This document shows, piece by piece, positions 45,051 through 54,612 of a DNA stretch of 60,615 nucleotides. The first letter of the stretch is position 1, and the number at the start of each line of letters is the position of its first letter. The notes beneath the pieces were generated by a model. It had not been told where the DNA came from. It did no database searches and worked only from the letters and a program-made list of their open reading frames with translations. A program made the translations under genes and the position numbers. Source of the stretch: an uncultured Sediminibacterium sp. (GTDB lineage Bacteria; Bacteroidota; Bacteroidia; Chitinophagales; Chitinophagaceae); contig CALDSE010000042.1 of the NCBI GenBank assembly GCA_937911175.1, positions 1-60,615 on the forward strand, given 5' to 3'.

Positions 45051-45114
45051 GATAATTATATTTATGGGTGTTATGTATAAAATTTAAAATATTGGAAGTA
45101 AGCTATTTTTAAAG

Positions 45115-46356
45115 TTAAGCTACTTTTAAACTGCTTAACTTGCTTTTGTTAAACATCTTTTTTGCATAGTCAATAGTTACATTAAATTCAGTAGCAGTCG
45201 TCCCTGGCATTTCAAACATGGCTTGGGTAAATAAGCTTTCGCATATACTTCTTAAACCTCTTGCGCCTAATTTATATTCCATTGCTTTTTCTACTATGAA
45301 ATCATAGACTTCATTGTCAATGCTTAATTTTATTTTCTCAATAGCAAAAAGTTGAGTGTATTGTTTAATTAGTGCGTTTTTAGGTTCTGTTAAGATACTT
45401 CTTAAAGTAACAGCGTCTAAAGGTTCTAAATGGGTAATGATAGGAAGCCTTCCCAGTAGCTCGGGAATTAATCCAAAAGATTTAATATCCTGTGCATTCA
45501 CAAAACGAAGTAAATTCTTTCTTTGTAATTCTTGTTCATCTTTATTGACGCTAAATCCAATGGCGTTGGTATTAATTCTTCTGGCAATAATTTTATCAAT
45601 GCCATCAAAAGCACCACCGCAAATAAATAATATATTCTTCGTATCAACCTTGATCATTTTTTGTTCAGGGTGTTTACGACCCCCTTGAGGTGGAACGAGT
45701 ACATCAGTACCTTCCAGCATTTTTAATAAACCTTGTTGAACCCCTTCTCCACTTACATCTCTCGTAATAGAAGCGTTGTCTCCTTTGCGAGCAATTTTAT
45801 CTATTTCATCTATATATACAATACCTCTTTCTGCTGCTTCTACATCATAATCACAGTTTTGTAATAAGCGCGTTAACATACTCTCTACATCTTCACCTAC
45901 ATAACCGGCTTCTGTAAATACAGTTGCATCTACAATGGCAAAAGGCACATTCAATAATTTAGCAATGGTTTTAGCTAATAAAGTTTTACCCGTACCCGTC
46001 TCGCCAATCATAATCACATTGCTTTTTTCAATTTCTACTTCATTTTTATTGGTAGTTGGTAAATTGATACGCTTGAAGTGATTGTATACAGCTACACATA
46101 ATATTTTCTTTGCTTCATCTTGGCCAATGATATACTGGTCCATAAAGGCTTTAATAGCCATTGGCTTCTGTACTTTTAGGGTACCTGCCTTGCCTTCTGC
46201 TTTTTTCTGGTGAAACTCTTTGACAATAATTTCATGCGCGTGTTCTATACAGTTTTCACAAATATGTCCGTCTTGACCAGCGATTAGAATTTTTACTTCG
46301 TCGCGGTTGCGGCCACAAAATGAACAATGTATAGCGGGAGATTTTGCCATTTTCAT
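45115..46356 (-). CDS. clpX: ATP-dependent Clp protease ATPase subunit ClpX
   Basis: AAA+ unfoldase that feeds substrates to ClpP. The 413 residues contain an N-terminal Cys4 zinc domain (CSFCGRN then CENC), Walker [16 protein letters not shown], Walker [11 protein letters not shown], and C-terminal small domain [16 protein letters not shown] 46356 (2 bp after clpP) or ATG 46350 (8 bp after) are both possible starts. It follows the two clpP genes in the same operon. Confidence 0.97.
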   Translation of the reverse strand: MKMAKSPAIHCSFCGRNRDEVKILIAGQDGHICENCIEHAHEIIVKEFHQKKAEGKAGTLKVQKPMAIKAFMDQYIIGQDEAKKILCVAVYNHFKRINLPTTNKNEVEIEKSNVIMIGETGTGKTLLAKTIAKLLNVPFAIVDATVFTEAGYVGEDVESMLTRLLQNCDYDVEAAERGIVYIDEIDKIARKGDNASITRDVSGEGVQQGLLKMLEGTDVLVPPQGGRKHPEQKMIKVDTKNILFICGGAFDGIDKIIARRINTNAIGFSVNKDEQELQRKNLLRFVNAQDIKSFGLIPELLGRLPIITHLEPLDAVTLRSILTEPKNALIKQYTQLFAIEKIKLSIDNEVYDFIVEKAMEYKLGARGLRSICESLFTQAMFEMPGTTATEFNVTIDYAKKMFNKSKLSSLKVA

Positions 46357-46358
46357 GT

Positions 46359-46982
46359 TTAGAGTTGTTTGGCGATTTTATCTACGATACCATAGGCCAC
46401 TGCTTCTTTAGCATCCATCCAATAATCTCTATCAAAGTCGCTCATAATTTGAGCCACTGTTTTGCCACAATTTTCTGCTAATATTTTAGCACCTAATTCT
46501 TTTGTTTTGCGAATTTGTTCAGCGTGAATTTCAATATCGGTACTATTGGCTTGAAAATAGCCACCAATACTTGGTTGATGTATCATGACTTCACCATGTG
46601 GGAATATAGTTCGCTTTCCTTTTTCACCAGCACTCAATAATATAGAACCCATACTAGCAGCAAGACCCATACAAATAGTGTGCACAGGGCTTTTGATTAA
46701 TTTAATGGTATCGTACATGACCATACCACTCGTTACCACACCCCCTGGACTATTGATATAAAATTTAATTTCAGTTCCTGGCTTATCGGCCTCTAGTAAA
46801 ATAAGTTTGTTAACGATATCCTTTGCAGACTTATCGTCTACAGGACCCCATAAATAAATAGCTCTTTTCTCGAAAAAAAGATGCTCCATTTTTTTATTTA
46901 AAAAACTTGGCGCTGCCTCTTCTTTTTTATCTTCTTTAGGCTCTTCTTCTTCCTCCATTAAATATCTCTTGTTAACTATCAT
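46359..46982 (-). CDS. Second ClpP-family protease subunit (paralogue next to clpX)
   Basis: 207-residue serine protease. Catalytic triad Ser110 (GLAASMGS), His135 (VMIHQPS), Asp186 (FDRDYWMDA). Unlike the neighbour at 47005-47691 it has an acidic N-terminal lead ([17 protein letters not shown]) before the core, a shorter N-terminal region, and a different handle segment ([23 protein letters not shown]). With two ClpPs adjacent, a mixed-ring protease like the ClpP1P2 of Mycobacterium or Listeria is possible. The start at 46982 or the internal ATG at 46958 is uncertain. It ends 2 bp before clpX. Confidence 0.93.
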   Translation of the reverse strand: MIVNKRYLMEEEEEPKEDKKEEAAPSFLNKKMEHLFFEKRAIYLWGPVDDKSAKDIVNKLILLEADKPGTEIKFYINSPGGVVTSGMVMYDTIKLIKSPVHTICMGLAASMGSILLSAGEKGKRTIFPHGEVMIHQPSIGGYFQANSTDIEIHAEQIRKTKELGAKILAENCGKTVAQIMSDFDRDYWMDAKEAVAYGIVDKIAKQL

Positions 46983-47004
46983 AAAATGTATTTGAACAGT
47001 AATT

Positions 47005-47691
47005 TTATTTTTTTAATTTTCTTGGGTTGGTTAATAAGACTTCGTCTACCAATCCATATTCTTTTCCTTCTGCAGCAGTCATCCAAAAATCACGATCGCA
47101 ATCCTTGGCCACTGTTGCTAAATCCTTATGCGTATGATGTGCAATTACTTCATACAATTCATTTTTTAATTTCTTAATTTCTCTAGCTGTAATTTCAATA
47201 TCAGAAGCCTGTCCACCAATGGCACCGCTAGGTTGGTGTAACATTATTCTACTATGTTTTAAAGCTGTTCTTTTACCTTCTACACCTGCGCATAATAAAA
47301 TAGCACCCATACTTGCTGCCATGCCTGTACAAATAGTTGCTACATCGGGGCTAATAAATTGCATGGTATCATAAATACCTAGGCCTGCATAAACACTTCC
47401 GCCTGGACTATTGATATACATTTGAATATCCTTGGTACGATCGGTACTTTCTAAAAAAAGTAATTGAGCTGTTACAATATTGGCAACATAGTCGTTGATG
47501 CCCTCGCCTAAAAATATAATACGGTCCATCATTAATCTACTGAATACATCCATACTGGCTACATTCATAGGGCGCTCCTCAATAATATAAGGAGTTAGGT
47601 TGGTTACACTTTTTTTGTACTGGTGTAAAGTATTGCTACTGATACCCTTATGCTTGATGGCATACTGCTCAAATTCTTGTCCTAAATTCAT
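47005..47691 (-). CDS. clpP: ATP-dependent Clp protease proteolytic subunit ClpP
   Basis: 228 residues from ATG 47691 with catalytic Ser127 (GMAASMGAI), His152 ([12 protein letters not shown]), and Asp201 (DRDFWMTAA). The long N-terminal segment ([21 protein letters not shown]) and [17 protein letters not shown] resemble the standard Bacteroidota ClpP. A frame reaching 47733 has no better start. TACCTTTA lies 19 nt before the ATG on the minus strand with a TTTTTG about 23 bp further upstream. Spacing to the second clpP is 22 bp. Confidence 0.95.
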   Translation of the reverse strand: MNLGQEFEQYAIKHKGISSNTLHQYKKSVTNLTPYIIEERPMNVASMDVFSRLMMDRIIFLGEGINDYVANIVTAQLLFLESTDRTKDIQMYINSPGGSVYAGLGIYDTMQFISPDVATICTGMAASMGAILLCAGVEGKRTALKHSRIMLHQPSGAIGGQASDIEITAREIKKLKNELYEVIAHHTHKDLATVAKDCDRDFWMTAAEGKEYGLVDEVLLTNPRKLKK

Positions 47692-47828
47692 AATTGCTAT
47701 TTTCTGTAAGTAAAGGTAAATCCTTGTAATCAAAGGAAGTACAAAAAGGGTGCCAAACTTTGGTTATGGATGCCTCCATTTGAGCCAAATTATATTGACA
47801 ATCAATAAGTTAGATAATTATTCCTAGA

Positions 47829-49190
47829 CTAGTGCTTATGATTATTCAGCATATCGGCAAATTTCTCCGCTTCAATGGCTTCATCCTTAGCTTCTACTTC
47901 AGACTCGATGGCAGTAAATAATTTATCTGTACTTATTCTTTGATAACTATCTTCTACAAATTTTCTATCCTGCATCATTCTCACTGCGTAGTCTTCTAAC
48001 CATTTGTCATTGTCTCCTAAGGCGCCCATTTGCGGTCCCATATAACTCATCAATTGTTGCTTCGCAAAGTTCTTTAAGTCTTCTGCTACCACTTCAATTT
48101 TATGATCTAATGTTAATTGACTATTAATTAAAGTCCATTTTAATTGGTCTTGGAATACTGGATATTCTTTTTCTGTTTCTTCTTCTGTTCTTTGTTTCTC
48201 TCCACCTTTTTGTAACCAACGCTTTAAGAAGGCCACCGGGAATTCCATTTTAGTTTGATCAATTAAGCCATGATAAATTTGATCATGAATTTGATTTTTC
48301 GCTTGTTGCTCATAATAACCTTCAATATCTTTTTTGATAGCTGCTCTAAATTCTTCTTCTGTTTTAATAGTATCATTCGGATAAGTGGCTAAGAATAATG
48401 TTTCATCTAAGGCCGCTTTTTCTACTAAGCCCACTTTAGTGATAAGTATTTTAAAATATTTATCGGCATCTGTTTTTGAAATACCTAAATCACCTACAAT
48501 GATATCTAATTCCTTGTCCTCAAAGGCTTTGCTCAATTGGATCACCACCGTGTCATCCTTTTTCTTGCCCATGAATTGCTTTCTTGCTTTCTGAGCAAAA
48601 TATTTTACAAGTAAAGAGTTATCTTTTGTAAGACCTCCTTCAATTTCAGTTCCGTCTTTATCGGTTTCAGTAAAAGTTATGTTAATTATATTCTCATCAG
48701 ACTCCACCATTTCAGGGTCGGTCATTTTACCATTACGCGTTTGAATTCTTTCCACTTCGTTTTGAATCATTTCATCGGTTACTTTTACTTTGTAACGTTT
48801 TACTTTAATGCCTTTTACATTTAATGAAAAAGCGGGTTTTAAACCTACTTCAAAAGCAAAATCATAATTCGAAGGAGCATTCACATCTAAAGGAAGCATT
48901 TGCGTATCCATTGGAAGTGGTTGCGCGAAAATTTCTAATTTTTCATTGCTGATATAATGATTCAATTCTGCTTCTACTTTTTTAAGTACTTCGTCAGAAA
49001 AAACAGACTGTCCGTACATTTTTTTAATTAAGCCAGCGGGTACCATGCCCTTTCTAAAGCCGGGGATATTGGCTGTTTTAGCATGCTTTTTTAAGCTTGT
49101 TTCAAAACTAGGGTAGTAGTCCTCTTTAGTAAGGGTCACCGTAAGTTTGTCATTTAAAAGGCCAATGTTCTCTCTTTTTATACTTGCCAT
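47829..49190 (-). CDS. tig: Trigger factor
   Basis: Ribosome-bound chaperone and prolyl isomerase. The 453 residues have the N-terminal ribosome-docking domain with the signature NIPGFRKGMVPAGLIKKMYG, a middle domain that aligns with the FKBP part only loosely, and an extended C-terminal chaperone domain. The position upstream of clpP/clpX matches the tig-clpP-clpX order of many bacteria. A promoter lies at 49231-49264. Confidence 0.95.
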   Translation of the reverse strand: MASIKRENIGLLNDKLTVTLTKEDYYPSFETSLKKHAKTANIPGFRKGMVPAGLIKKMYGQSVFSDEVLKKVEAELNHYISNEKLEIFAQPLPMDTQMLPLDVNAPSNYDFAFEVGLKPAFSLNVKGIKVKRYKVKVTDEMIQNEVERIQTRNGKMTDPEMVESDENIINITFTETDKDGTEIEGGLTKDNSLLVKYFAQKARKQFMGKKKDDTVVIQLSKAFEDKELDIIVGDLGISKTDADKYFKILITKVGLVEKAALDETLFLATYPNDTIKTEEEFRAAIKKDIEGYYEQQAKNQIHDQIYHGLIDQTKMEFPVAFLKRWLQKGGEKQRTEEETEKEYPVFQDQLKWTLINSQLTLDHKIEVVAEDLKNFAKQQLMSYMGPQMGALGDNDKWLEDYAVRMMQDRKFVEDSYQRISTDKLFTAIESEVEAKDEAIEAEKFADMLNNHKH

Positions 49191-49230
49191 TTGTATTATT
49201 TTTCTATTAAATTCTAAGGTTTAAGGGGGG

Positions 49231-49264
49231 CAAAGGTAAGTTTTTGCACCTAAAAAACAGCCAA
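49231..49264 (-). promoter_or_regulatory. Promoter of tig
   Basis: On the minus strand, TTG (49264-49262), a 23-nt spacer, then TACCTTTG (49238-49231), 40 nt before the tig ATG. It lies just beyond the tRNA terminator. Confidence 0.6.
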
Positions 49265-49270
49265 TTATAT

Positions 49271-49306
49271 AAAAAAAAGCCCCTCGATGAATCGAAGGGC
49301 TTTTTT
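49271..49306 (-). terminator. Intrinsic terminator of the tRNA-Leu gene
   Basis: Ten-bp stem with one mismatch (GCCCCTCGAT/ATCGAAGGGC), a 2-base loop, and A/T tracts on both sides. It ends tRNA transcription before the tig promoter and could also work on the plus strand. Confidence 0.85.
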
Positions 49307-49311
49307 CCTTT

Positions 49312-49396
49312 TGGTGCGGATGGAGGGGGTCGAACCCACATGCCTCGCGGCGCTAGATCCTAAGTCTAGTGCGTCTGCCAATTTCGCCACATCCGC
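49312..49396 (-). tRNA. tRNA-Leu (anticodon UAG)
   Basis: The minus strand gives an 85-nt class II tRNA with encoded 3' CCA. Acceptor GCGGATG pairs with CATCCGC; anticodon stem CTAGA/TCTAG encloses loop CTTAGGA, anticodon UAG, reading CUN leucine codons; a long variable arm follows; the T arm is GTGGGTTCGACCCCC-like. All arms fold. Transcribed toward tig with its own terminator. Confidence 0.95.
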
Positions 49397-49452
49397 TTTG
49401 GGGTTGCAAACTTAATTTATTTTTTATTATGAATCTCCAATTTTTGGAAAGC

Positions 49453-49923
49453 CTATGGAATCATGGCCAGAATCTTCTCCAAATAGAGTTGATCTACCTC
49501 GTCAAACTGTGCTAATTCACTGCTATCTACATCCAAAACGCCTAGTATTTTACCTTCTTTAAAAACAGGAAGCACTATCTCCGATTTTGAACTACTACTA
49601 CAAGCAATATGGCCAGGAAATTTTTCAACATCGGCTACTATAATAGTGGCTTCTTTTTCCCAACTTGTTCCGCAAACACCTCTACCTTTTTTTATTCTTG
49701 TGCATGCAACAGGTCCTTGAAAAGGGCCAAGCACTAATTCGTCCTCAATGATCCAATAAAAGCCCACCCATAACCAATTAAATTGTTCTTTTAAGGCAGC
49801 AGCAATATTGCCAAGGTTGGCAACCAAATTTGTTTCACCGCTCAATAAACCTTGTATTTGTGGAAGCAATGATTCGTACTGTGTTTTTTTATCTCCTTTG
49901 GTAATGGTTAAATCTTCGGCCAT
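49453..49923 (-). CDS. msrC: Free methionine-(R)-sulfoxide reductase (GAF domain)
   Basis: Reduces free Met-(R)-sulfoxide, an oxidative-damage repair activity. The 156 residues form a GAF domain. The three family cysteines Cys74 (VACTRI), Cys84 (GVCGTSW) and Cys108 (HIACSSSSKSEIVLPV) have the standard spacing of 10 and 24. Other hallmarks are WVGFYWI, LGPFQGPVACTRI and LGVLDVDS. Cytoplasmic. It is a single gene between tRNA-Leu and the flippase gene. Confidence 0.93.
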   Translation of the reverse strand: MAEDLTITKGDKKTQYESLLPQIQGLLSGETNLVANLGNIAAALKEQFNWLWVGFYWIIEDELVLGPFQGPVACTRIKKGRGVCGTSWEKEATIIVADVEKFPGHIACSSSSKSEIVLPVFKEGKILGVLDVDSSELAQFDEVDQLYLEKILAMIP

Positions 49924-49995
49924 AAAAGCGACTGTTTAATTTAGTTAGTTGGTTAGTTCGTTTGATCCTTAGTTATAAAACTTACTGCTGTTATC

Positions 49996-51498
49996 TTATG
50001 CTATTGCTTCTGTCTTTGTTTGTAATAAGTTTTTTAATTCTTTTTTTTCTATGCTGGCAACAAATACTATAAAAGTAATGAGTTCAAAACTTGCGATGCT
50101 AAGTCGAATGGAATTATTTTTAGTAATCCACTCTACTAATAAATAAATACCGTAAAGTAACAATGTAATTACAAAATAGGCGATTAGTTTTTTAGTGGCA
50201 TAAGGAATAGGATATACTTTTTGCCCCCATTTATAACTTACATACATCATGGTGCCATAGCAAGCTAAAGTAGCCCAGGCACTGGCCATATAACTAAAAT
50301 AAGGAATGGCAATAAAGTTAATGGTAATGGTAATAACCGCGCCTAGTAAGGTAATCCAAGCGCCTGCCATGGTTTTATTGCTAAGCTTATACCAAATACT
50401 TAAATTATAATAAATACCTAAAAATATATTGGCTATTAATAAAATAGGCACTACACGGAGTCCCACGTACATGGCGGGATTACGAATAAATTCTTTCCAA
50501 ATATCTAAATATAAAACCACCATTAAAAACATAATACATAATGTAATGACAAAAAATTTCATTACCCTTGCATAGGTTTTTGGTGCATTCTCTTCGCTAG
50601 ATTGTTTAAAGAAAAAAGGTTCTGCGCCCATTCGAAAAGCTTGTACTGAAATAGTAATTAAAATAGATAATTTATAACAAGCACTGTAAATACCTACGAT
50701 TGCTTTATTGGCATCAGGGGATCCGCCCGGTGCCCACCAGCCTAACATAATTCGATCAAATGTTTCATTGATCATTCCGCCGAAACCCACAAGTATTAAT
50801 GGAAGTGCATAGAGCATCATTTGTTTCCATAAATCAAAATCAAATGAAAAGCGTAAGGCGCCTATTTCTTTATTCAATAATAATAAAACAAAAACATTTT
50901 GAACAATACCTGCTAGTAAAACATAACCCACTGCCCAGTCTGGTTTAAACCAAGAACTAATTACACTGCCAGGATGCGTAGCAATATATTCAGGAAGTAT
51001 ACTTATGAAATAATAGGTAGCTAAAATATTTAAAACAATGCCTCCAATTTTTATAAATGCAAATTTTTTTGGTTTGCCTTGCATTCTTAATCTTGAAAAA
51101 GGAATAGTGGCAAGTGCATCCAAGCCCACCACCCAAGCCATTAAGGTAATATATTCTGGATGTGCTGTAATTTGTAAAAGTTCCGAAATAGGAGTACTAA
51201 ATTTAATGAGTAACATTAAAACAAGTGCCGTTACCATCATCATAGAGAAGCTACTGGTATGGTATATTTTTTCTTCATTTTCTTTGCTCCCAAATCTAAA
51301 ATAAGCAGTCTCCATACCATGGGCAACAATCACATTTAAAAAAGGAATAAAAGAATAGACAATGGACATTTCTCCGTAGGCCGACTCGGTAAACTTATAA
51401 GTAAGGTAGGGTACCAGCAAATAACTAATAAACCTAGCTGCAATAGAGCTAAGTCCGTACCATGCGGTTTGACTGGCTAATTTTTTTAAACTACTCAA
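49996..51498 (-). CDS. Polysaccharide/oligosaccharide flippase-like membrane protein (MOP family)
   Basis: 500 residues with about 14 membrane helices. N-terminal KKLASQTAWYGLSSIAARFISYLLVPYLT and AYGEMSIVYSFIPFLNVIVAHGMETAYFRF are typical of the lipopolysaccharide/O-antigen flippase group. The start is a TTG at 51498; the first in-frame ATG (residue 44) would lose a conserved helix. It probably moves a lipid-linked glycan across the inner membrane. No glycosyltransferase genes are near, so the partner pathway is unknown. Confidence 0.88.
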   Translation of the reverse strand: MSSLKKLASQTAWYGLSSIAARFISYLLVPYLTYKFTESAYGEMSIVYSFIPFLNVIVAHGMETAYFRFGSKENEEKIYHTSSFSMMMVTALVLMLLIKFSTPISELLQITAHPEYITLMAWVVGLDALATIPFSRLRMQGKPKKFAFIKIGGIVLNILATYYFISILPEYIATHPGSVISSWFKPDWAVGYVLLAGIVQNVFVLLLLNKEIGALRFSFDFDLWKQMMLYALPLILVGFGGMINETFDRIMLGWWAPGGSPDANKAIVGIYSACYKLSILITISVQAFRMGAEPFFFKQSSEENAPKTYARVMKFFVITLCIMFLMVVLYLDIWKEFIRNPAMYVGLRVVPILLIANIFLGIYYNLSIWYKLSNKTMAGAWITLLGAVITITINFIAIPYFSYMASAWATLACYGTMMYVSYKWGQKVYPIPYATKKLIAYFVITLLLYGIYLLVEWITKNNSIRLSIASFELITFIVFVASIEKKELKNLLQTKTEAIA

Positions 51499-51529
51499 GG
51501 GATTGAAATTACAGCTAAATTAGTGAAAA

Positions 51530-51537
51530 TAGTTTTG
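51530..51537 (+). promoter_or_regulatory. -7 element of dtd
   Basis: TAGTTTTG, 29 nt before ATG 51567, in the divergent gap to the flippase gene. Confidence 0.45.
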
Positions 51538-51566
51538 TTTATCTTCATGCAGAAATTGGTCATAAT

Positions 51567-52019
51567 ATGAAAGTGGTTATTCAAAGAGTAAATGAGGCAA
51601 GCGTTTCCATTGATGGGCAGGTGGTAGGGGCTATCCAAAAGGGCTTAATGGTGCTTTTGGGTATTGAAACAGCCGATACCATGGAGGACGTAGACTGGCT
51701 ATCCAATAAGATAGTGCAAATGCGCATTTTTGATGACGCAGAGGGTGTTATGAATTTGAGTGTGAAGGAAGTGGGGGGTAATATTTTACTAGTAAGTCAG
51801 TTTACCTTGCACGCAAGCACTAAAAAAGGAAACAGGCCTTCTTATATTGCTGCTGCCAAACATGATATCTCTATTCCGCTTTACGAAGCCATGATTAAAA
51901 AATTGACTGCGGATATGGGCGCCCCTATTCAAACAGGCGTCTTTGGAGCCGAGATGAAAGTAGCTTTAATTAATAATGGTCCTGTAACCATTATTGTAGA
52001 TTCAAAAAATAAAGAATAA
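51567..52019 (+). CDS. dtd: D-aminoacyl-tRNA deacylase
   Basis: Removes D-amino acids (and glycine mischarged on tRNA-Ala) from tRNA. The 150 residues begin MKVVIQRVNEASVSIDGQ and contain the catalytic-pocket motif LVSQFTLHASTKKGNRPSY and the C-terminal NNGPVTIIVDS with the Gly-cisPro-like GPVT. Normal length. The mazG-like gene follows after 39 bp and glyS beyond that, forming a tRNA-quality-control and nucleotide-housekeeping neighbourhood. Confidence 0.96.
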   Translation: MKVVIQRVNEASVSIDGQVVGAIQKGLMVLLGIETADTMEDVDWLSNKIVQMRIFDDAEGVMNLSVKEVGGNILLVSQFTLHASTKKGNRPSYIAAAKHDISIPLYEAMIKKLTADMGAPIQTGVFGAEMKVALINNGPVTIIVDSKNKE

Positions 52020-52058
52020 TTAATAACAAGATTGATTAACTAATAATAAAGTATTCAA

Positions 52059-52400
52059 ATGCCAAATGAAATAACCATACAAGCCGCGCAAGAAAAGGTA
52101 GACAATTGGATAAAAACAGTGGGTGTAAAATATTTTAGTGAACTCACTAATTTGGGTATTCTAATGGAAGAAGTGGGAGAGTTGTCCAGAATATTGGTGC
52201 GTAAATATGGAGACCAGTCCTTTAAAAATAAAGAAGGAGAACTACTATTAGCTGATGAAATGGCCGATGTTTTATTTGTATTAATATGCTTGGCCAACCA
52301 AACAGGCGTTGATTTGACCACTGCTTTGGAGAAAAATATTGAAAAGAAAACCCTTAGGGACGCTACTAGGCATCAAAACAACGAAAAATTACATCCATAA
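52059..52400 (+). CDS. MazG-like nucleotide pyrophosphohydrolase
   Basis: 113 residues, all-alpha NTP pyrophosphohydrolase fold. Metal ligands are visible as EEVGELSRI (ExxE) and ADEMADVLFVLICLANQ (ExxD). Single-domain MazG-like proteins hydrolyse non-canonical NTPs; the exact substrate is unknown. Located between dtd and glyS on the same strand. Confidence 0.92.
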   Translation: MPNEITIQAAQEKVDNWIKTVGVKYFSELTNLGILMEEVGELSRILVRKYGDQSFKNKEGELLLADEMADVLFVLICLANQTGVDLTTALEKNIEKKTLRDATRHQNNEKLHP

Positions 52401-52413
52401 TATAATCTCGCAG

Positions 52414-52421
52414 TATATTTG
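52414..52421 (+). promoter_or_regulatory. -7 element of glyS, 6 nt before the ATG
   Basis: TATATTTG; ATG is at 52428. A TTG start at 52419 would lie inside this element, which decides in favour of ATG 52428. Confidence 0.6.
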
Positions 52422-52427
52422 CAACCT

Positions 52428-53876
52428 ATGAGTAAGGTACAACCAGATAACACATTGCAAGCAATCATTTCCCATGCCAAGGAATACGGTTTTGTATTTC
52501 CGAGTAGTGAAATTTATGATGGATTAAGTGCTGTTTATGATTACGGCCCCTATGGTGCGCAATTGAAAAAAAATATCAGAGACTATTGGTGGAATAGCAT
52601 GACCCAGCTAAATGAAAATATTGTGGGTATTGATGCGGCTATTTTTATGCATCCTACTACTTGGAAAGCAAGTGGACACGTAGATAGTTTTAGTGATCCC
52701 TTAATTGATAATAAAGAAAGCAAGAAAAGATATAGAGTAGATCATTTAATCGAAGGCCATGCCGATGCTTTAATTGCCAAAGGAAATAATGCTGCTGCAG
52801 ATAAGCTGTTGGCAGATATGGACGCCTTATTGGCTAAAGAAGATTTTGAAGGCTTAAAAAAATTAATTGAAGAAAATAAAATTACTTGTGCTGTAAGTGG
52901 CACTAGTAATTGGACAGAGATAAGACAGTTTAATTTAATGTTCTCTACAGAAATAGGAGCGGTGGCCGAAGAAGCCAGTACTATTTATTTAAGACCAGAA
53001 ACGGCGCAAGGTATTTTTGTGAACTTTTTAAATGTGCAAAAAACAGCCAGGATGAAAATTCCTTTTGGAATTGCACAAACAGGTAAAGCTTTTAGAAATG
53101 AAATTGTGGCGCGTCAATTTATATTTAGAATGCGTGAGTTTGAGCAAATGGAAATGCAATTTTTTATCAAGCCAGGTACACAGAAAGAGTGGTATGAGCA
53201 TTGGAAGAACGAGCGTATGAACTGGCATTTAAGTTTAGGCATTGCGCCAGAAAAATACCGCTTTCATGACCATGTTAAGTTAGCACATTATGCCGATGCG
53301 GCCTTGGATATTGAATATGAATTTCCTTTTGGATTTAAAGAAGTAGAAGGCATTCATTCTCGCACCGATTTTGATTTAACCCGTCATCAGGAGTTTAGTA
53401 AAAAGAAGATGCAGTATTTTGATACAGAGATTAATCAGCACTATGTGCCTTATGTTATTGAAACCTCTATTGGTTTAGATAGAATGTTCTTATTGATATT
53501 AGCCAACTCTTACGAAGAAGAAACAATTAATAAAGAAGACGGTACTACCGATTCAAGAGTGGTACTTCATTTACCTGCCAGATTAGCCCCTAATAAATTA
53601 GCCATTCTTCCTTTGACTAAAAAAGATGGCTTGCCAGAACTTGCTAAAGAGTTGATGGACGATTGTAAAAAATCTTTTCATTGTTTTTATGAAGAGAAAG
53701 ATGCGATTGGAAAAAGATACCGTCGTCAAGATGCAATTGGAACGCCATTTTGCGTAACCATTGACCATCAAACAAAAGAAGATGGCACGGCTACCATTCG
53801 CTACCGCGATAGTATGCTGCAAGAGCGTATTTCTTTGAGTAAGATTAAAGAATTGGTATTAGCGCATATAAGCTAA
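52428..53876 (+). CDS. glyS: Glycine--tRNA ligase, dimeric class II
   Basis: 482 residues of the alpha2-type glycyl-tRNA synthetase. Motifs: GFVFPSSEIYDGLSAVYDYGPYG, motif 2 AQTGKAFRNEIVARQFIFRMREFEQMEMQF, motif 3 ETSIGLDRMFLL, and a C-terminal anticodon-binding domain (LAILPLTKKDGLPELA, YRRQDAIGTPFCVTID). An insert after the N-terminus (about residues 90-155, including AAADKLLADMDALLAKEDFEGL) is normal for this type. Its stop overlaps the stop of the convergent reductase gene. Confidence 0.97.
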   Translation: MSKVQPDNTLQAIISHAKEYGFVFPSSEIYDGLSAVYDYGPYGAQLKKNIRDYWWNSMTQLNENIVGIDAAIFMHPTTWKASGHVDSFSDPLIDNKESKKRYRVDHLIEGHADALIAKGNNAAADKLLADMDALLAKEDFEGLKKLIEENKITCAVSGTSNWTEIRQFNLMFSTEIGAVAEEASTIYLRPETAQGIFVNFLNVQKTARMKIPFGIAQTGKAFRNEIVARQFIFRMREFEQMEMQFFIKPGTQKEWYEHWKNERMNWHLSLGIAPEKYRFHDHVKLAHYADAALDIEYEFPFGFKEVEGIHSRTDFDLTRHQEFSKKKMQYFDTEINQHYVPYVIETSIGLDRMFLLILANSYEEETINKEDGTTDSRVVLHLPARLAPNKLAILPLTKKDGLPELAKELMDDCKKSFHCFYEEKDAIGKRYRRQDAIGTPFCVTIDHQTKEDGTATIRYRDSMLQERISLSKIKELVLAHIS

Positions 53877-54601
53877 CCAAATGATTCAAAATGCACTTGC
53901 TTTTTATCCAAACCTAGTTCGGTCATATTTTTACGCGCATCATCAATCATGGCTTTCCAACCACATAACCAAACATGTGCGGTTTCTTTATTTTCTTTCA
54001 ATAATTCTTGGTACACGGGATGTACATAGCCTTTATGGGAGCCTGCGGGTACTTCGTTTTCTCTAGAATAGCAAGGATGAAAATGAAAGCCTGGCTCGTT
54101 CGCTTCTATTTCTTTCAATTCATCGATGTATAAACCATCTTCAAATTTACGGCAGCCAAAAATGAGGTGAATCGTATTATGTGCAATTTTGTGCTCATGT
54201 ATATACCTTATCATTGATCTGAAAGGTGCGATTCCTGTACCCGTGCAAACAAAATAAACATCGTGTTCGAAATTTTTAGGAAGTACGAATACACCTTGTG
54301 GGCCTCTTAAAGTTATTTTTGTACCCACTTTAGCTTCATTGAATAAATAAGGCGTACCTAAACCAGTTTCCAATAATACAATAACGAGTTCGAAAGTATT
54401 GGTGCCATTCGGTTCTGAGGCAATGGAATAGCTTCTCCAGCGTTTGTTTTTCTGCTCATGAATAGGTAAGTCCAAGGTTACAAACTGACCAGGTATAAAA
54501 TCAAATTTTTCCAAACTTGGAATTTCAAAATAAAATCTTTTTGTATTGGGAGTTTCATTCTCAATCTTAGTGAGAACTGCTTCCATCCATTCTAGTGCCA
54601 T
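53873..54601 (-). CDS. Ferredoxin/flavodoxin--NADP reductase-like oxidoreductase
   Basis: 242 residues. FAD-binding RWRSYSIASEPN (RxYS motif), the phosphate-binding region LGTPYLFNEAKVGTKITLRGPQG, and NAD(P)-binding YFVCTGTGIAPFRSMIRYI, with C-terminal VHFESFG. It fits the FNR-like group that passes electrons between NAD(P)H and ferredoxin, flavodoxin or an oxygenase. No redox partner is adjacent. The gene starts 11 bp after the subtilase gene ends, so cotranscription is possible. Confidence 0.9.
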   Translation of the reverse strand: MALEWMEAVLTKIENETPNTKRFYFEIPSLEKFDFIPGQFVTLDLPIHEQKNKRWRSYSIASEPNGTNTFELVIVLLETGLGTPYLFNEAKVGTKITLRGPQGVFVLPKNFEHDVYFVCTGTGIAPFRSMIRYIHEHKIAHNTIHLIFGCRKFEDGLYIDELKEIEANEPGFHFHPCYSRENEVPAGSHKGYVHPVYQELLKENKETAHVWLCGWKAMIDDARKNMTELGLDKKQVHFESFG

Positions 54602-54612
54602 AATTGTTTATT

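Noticed and set aside
52401-52427. Riboswitch or T-box before glyS
   Set aside because: The promoter lies 6 nt before the ATG, leaving no room for a leader structure.
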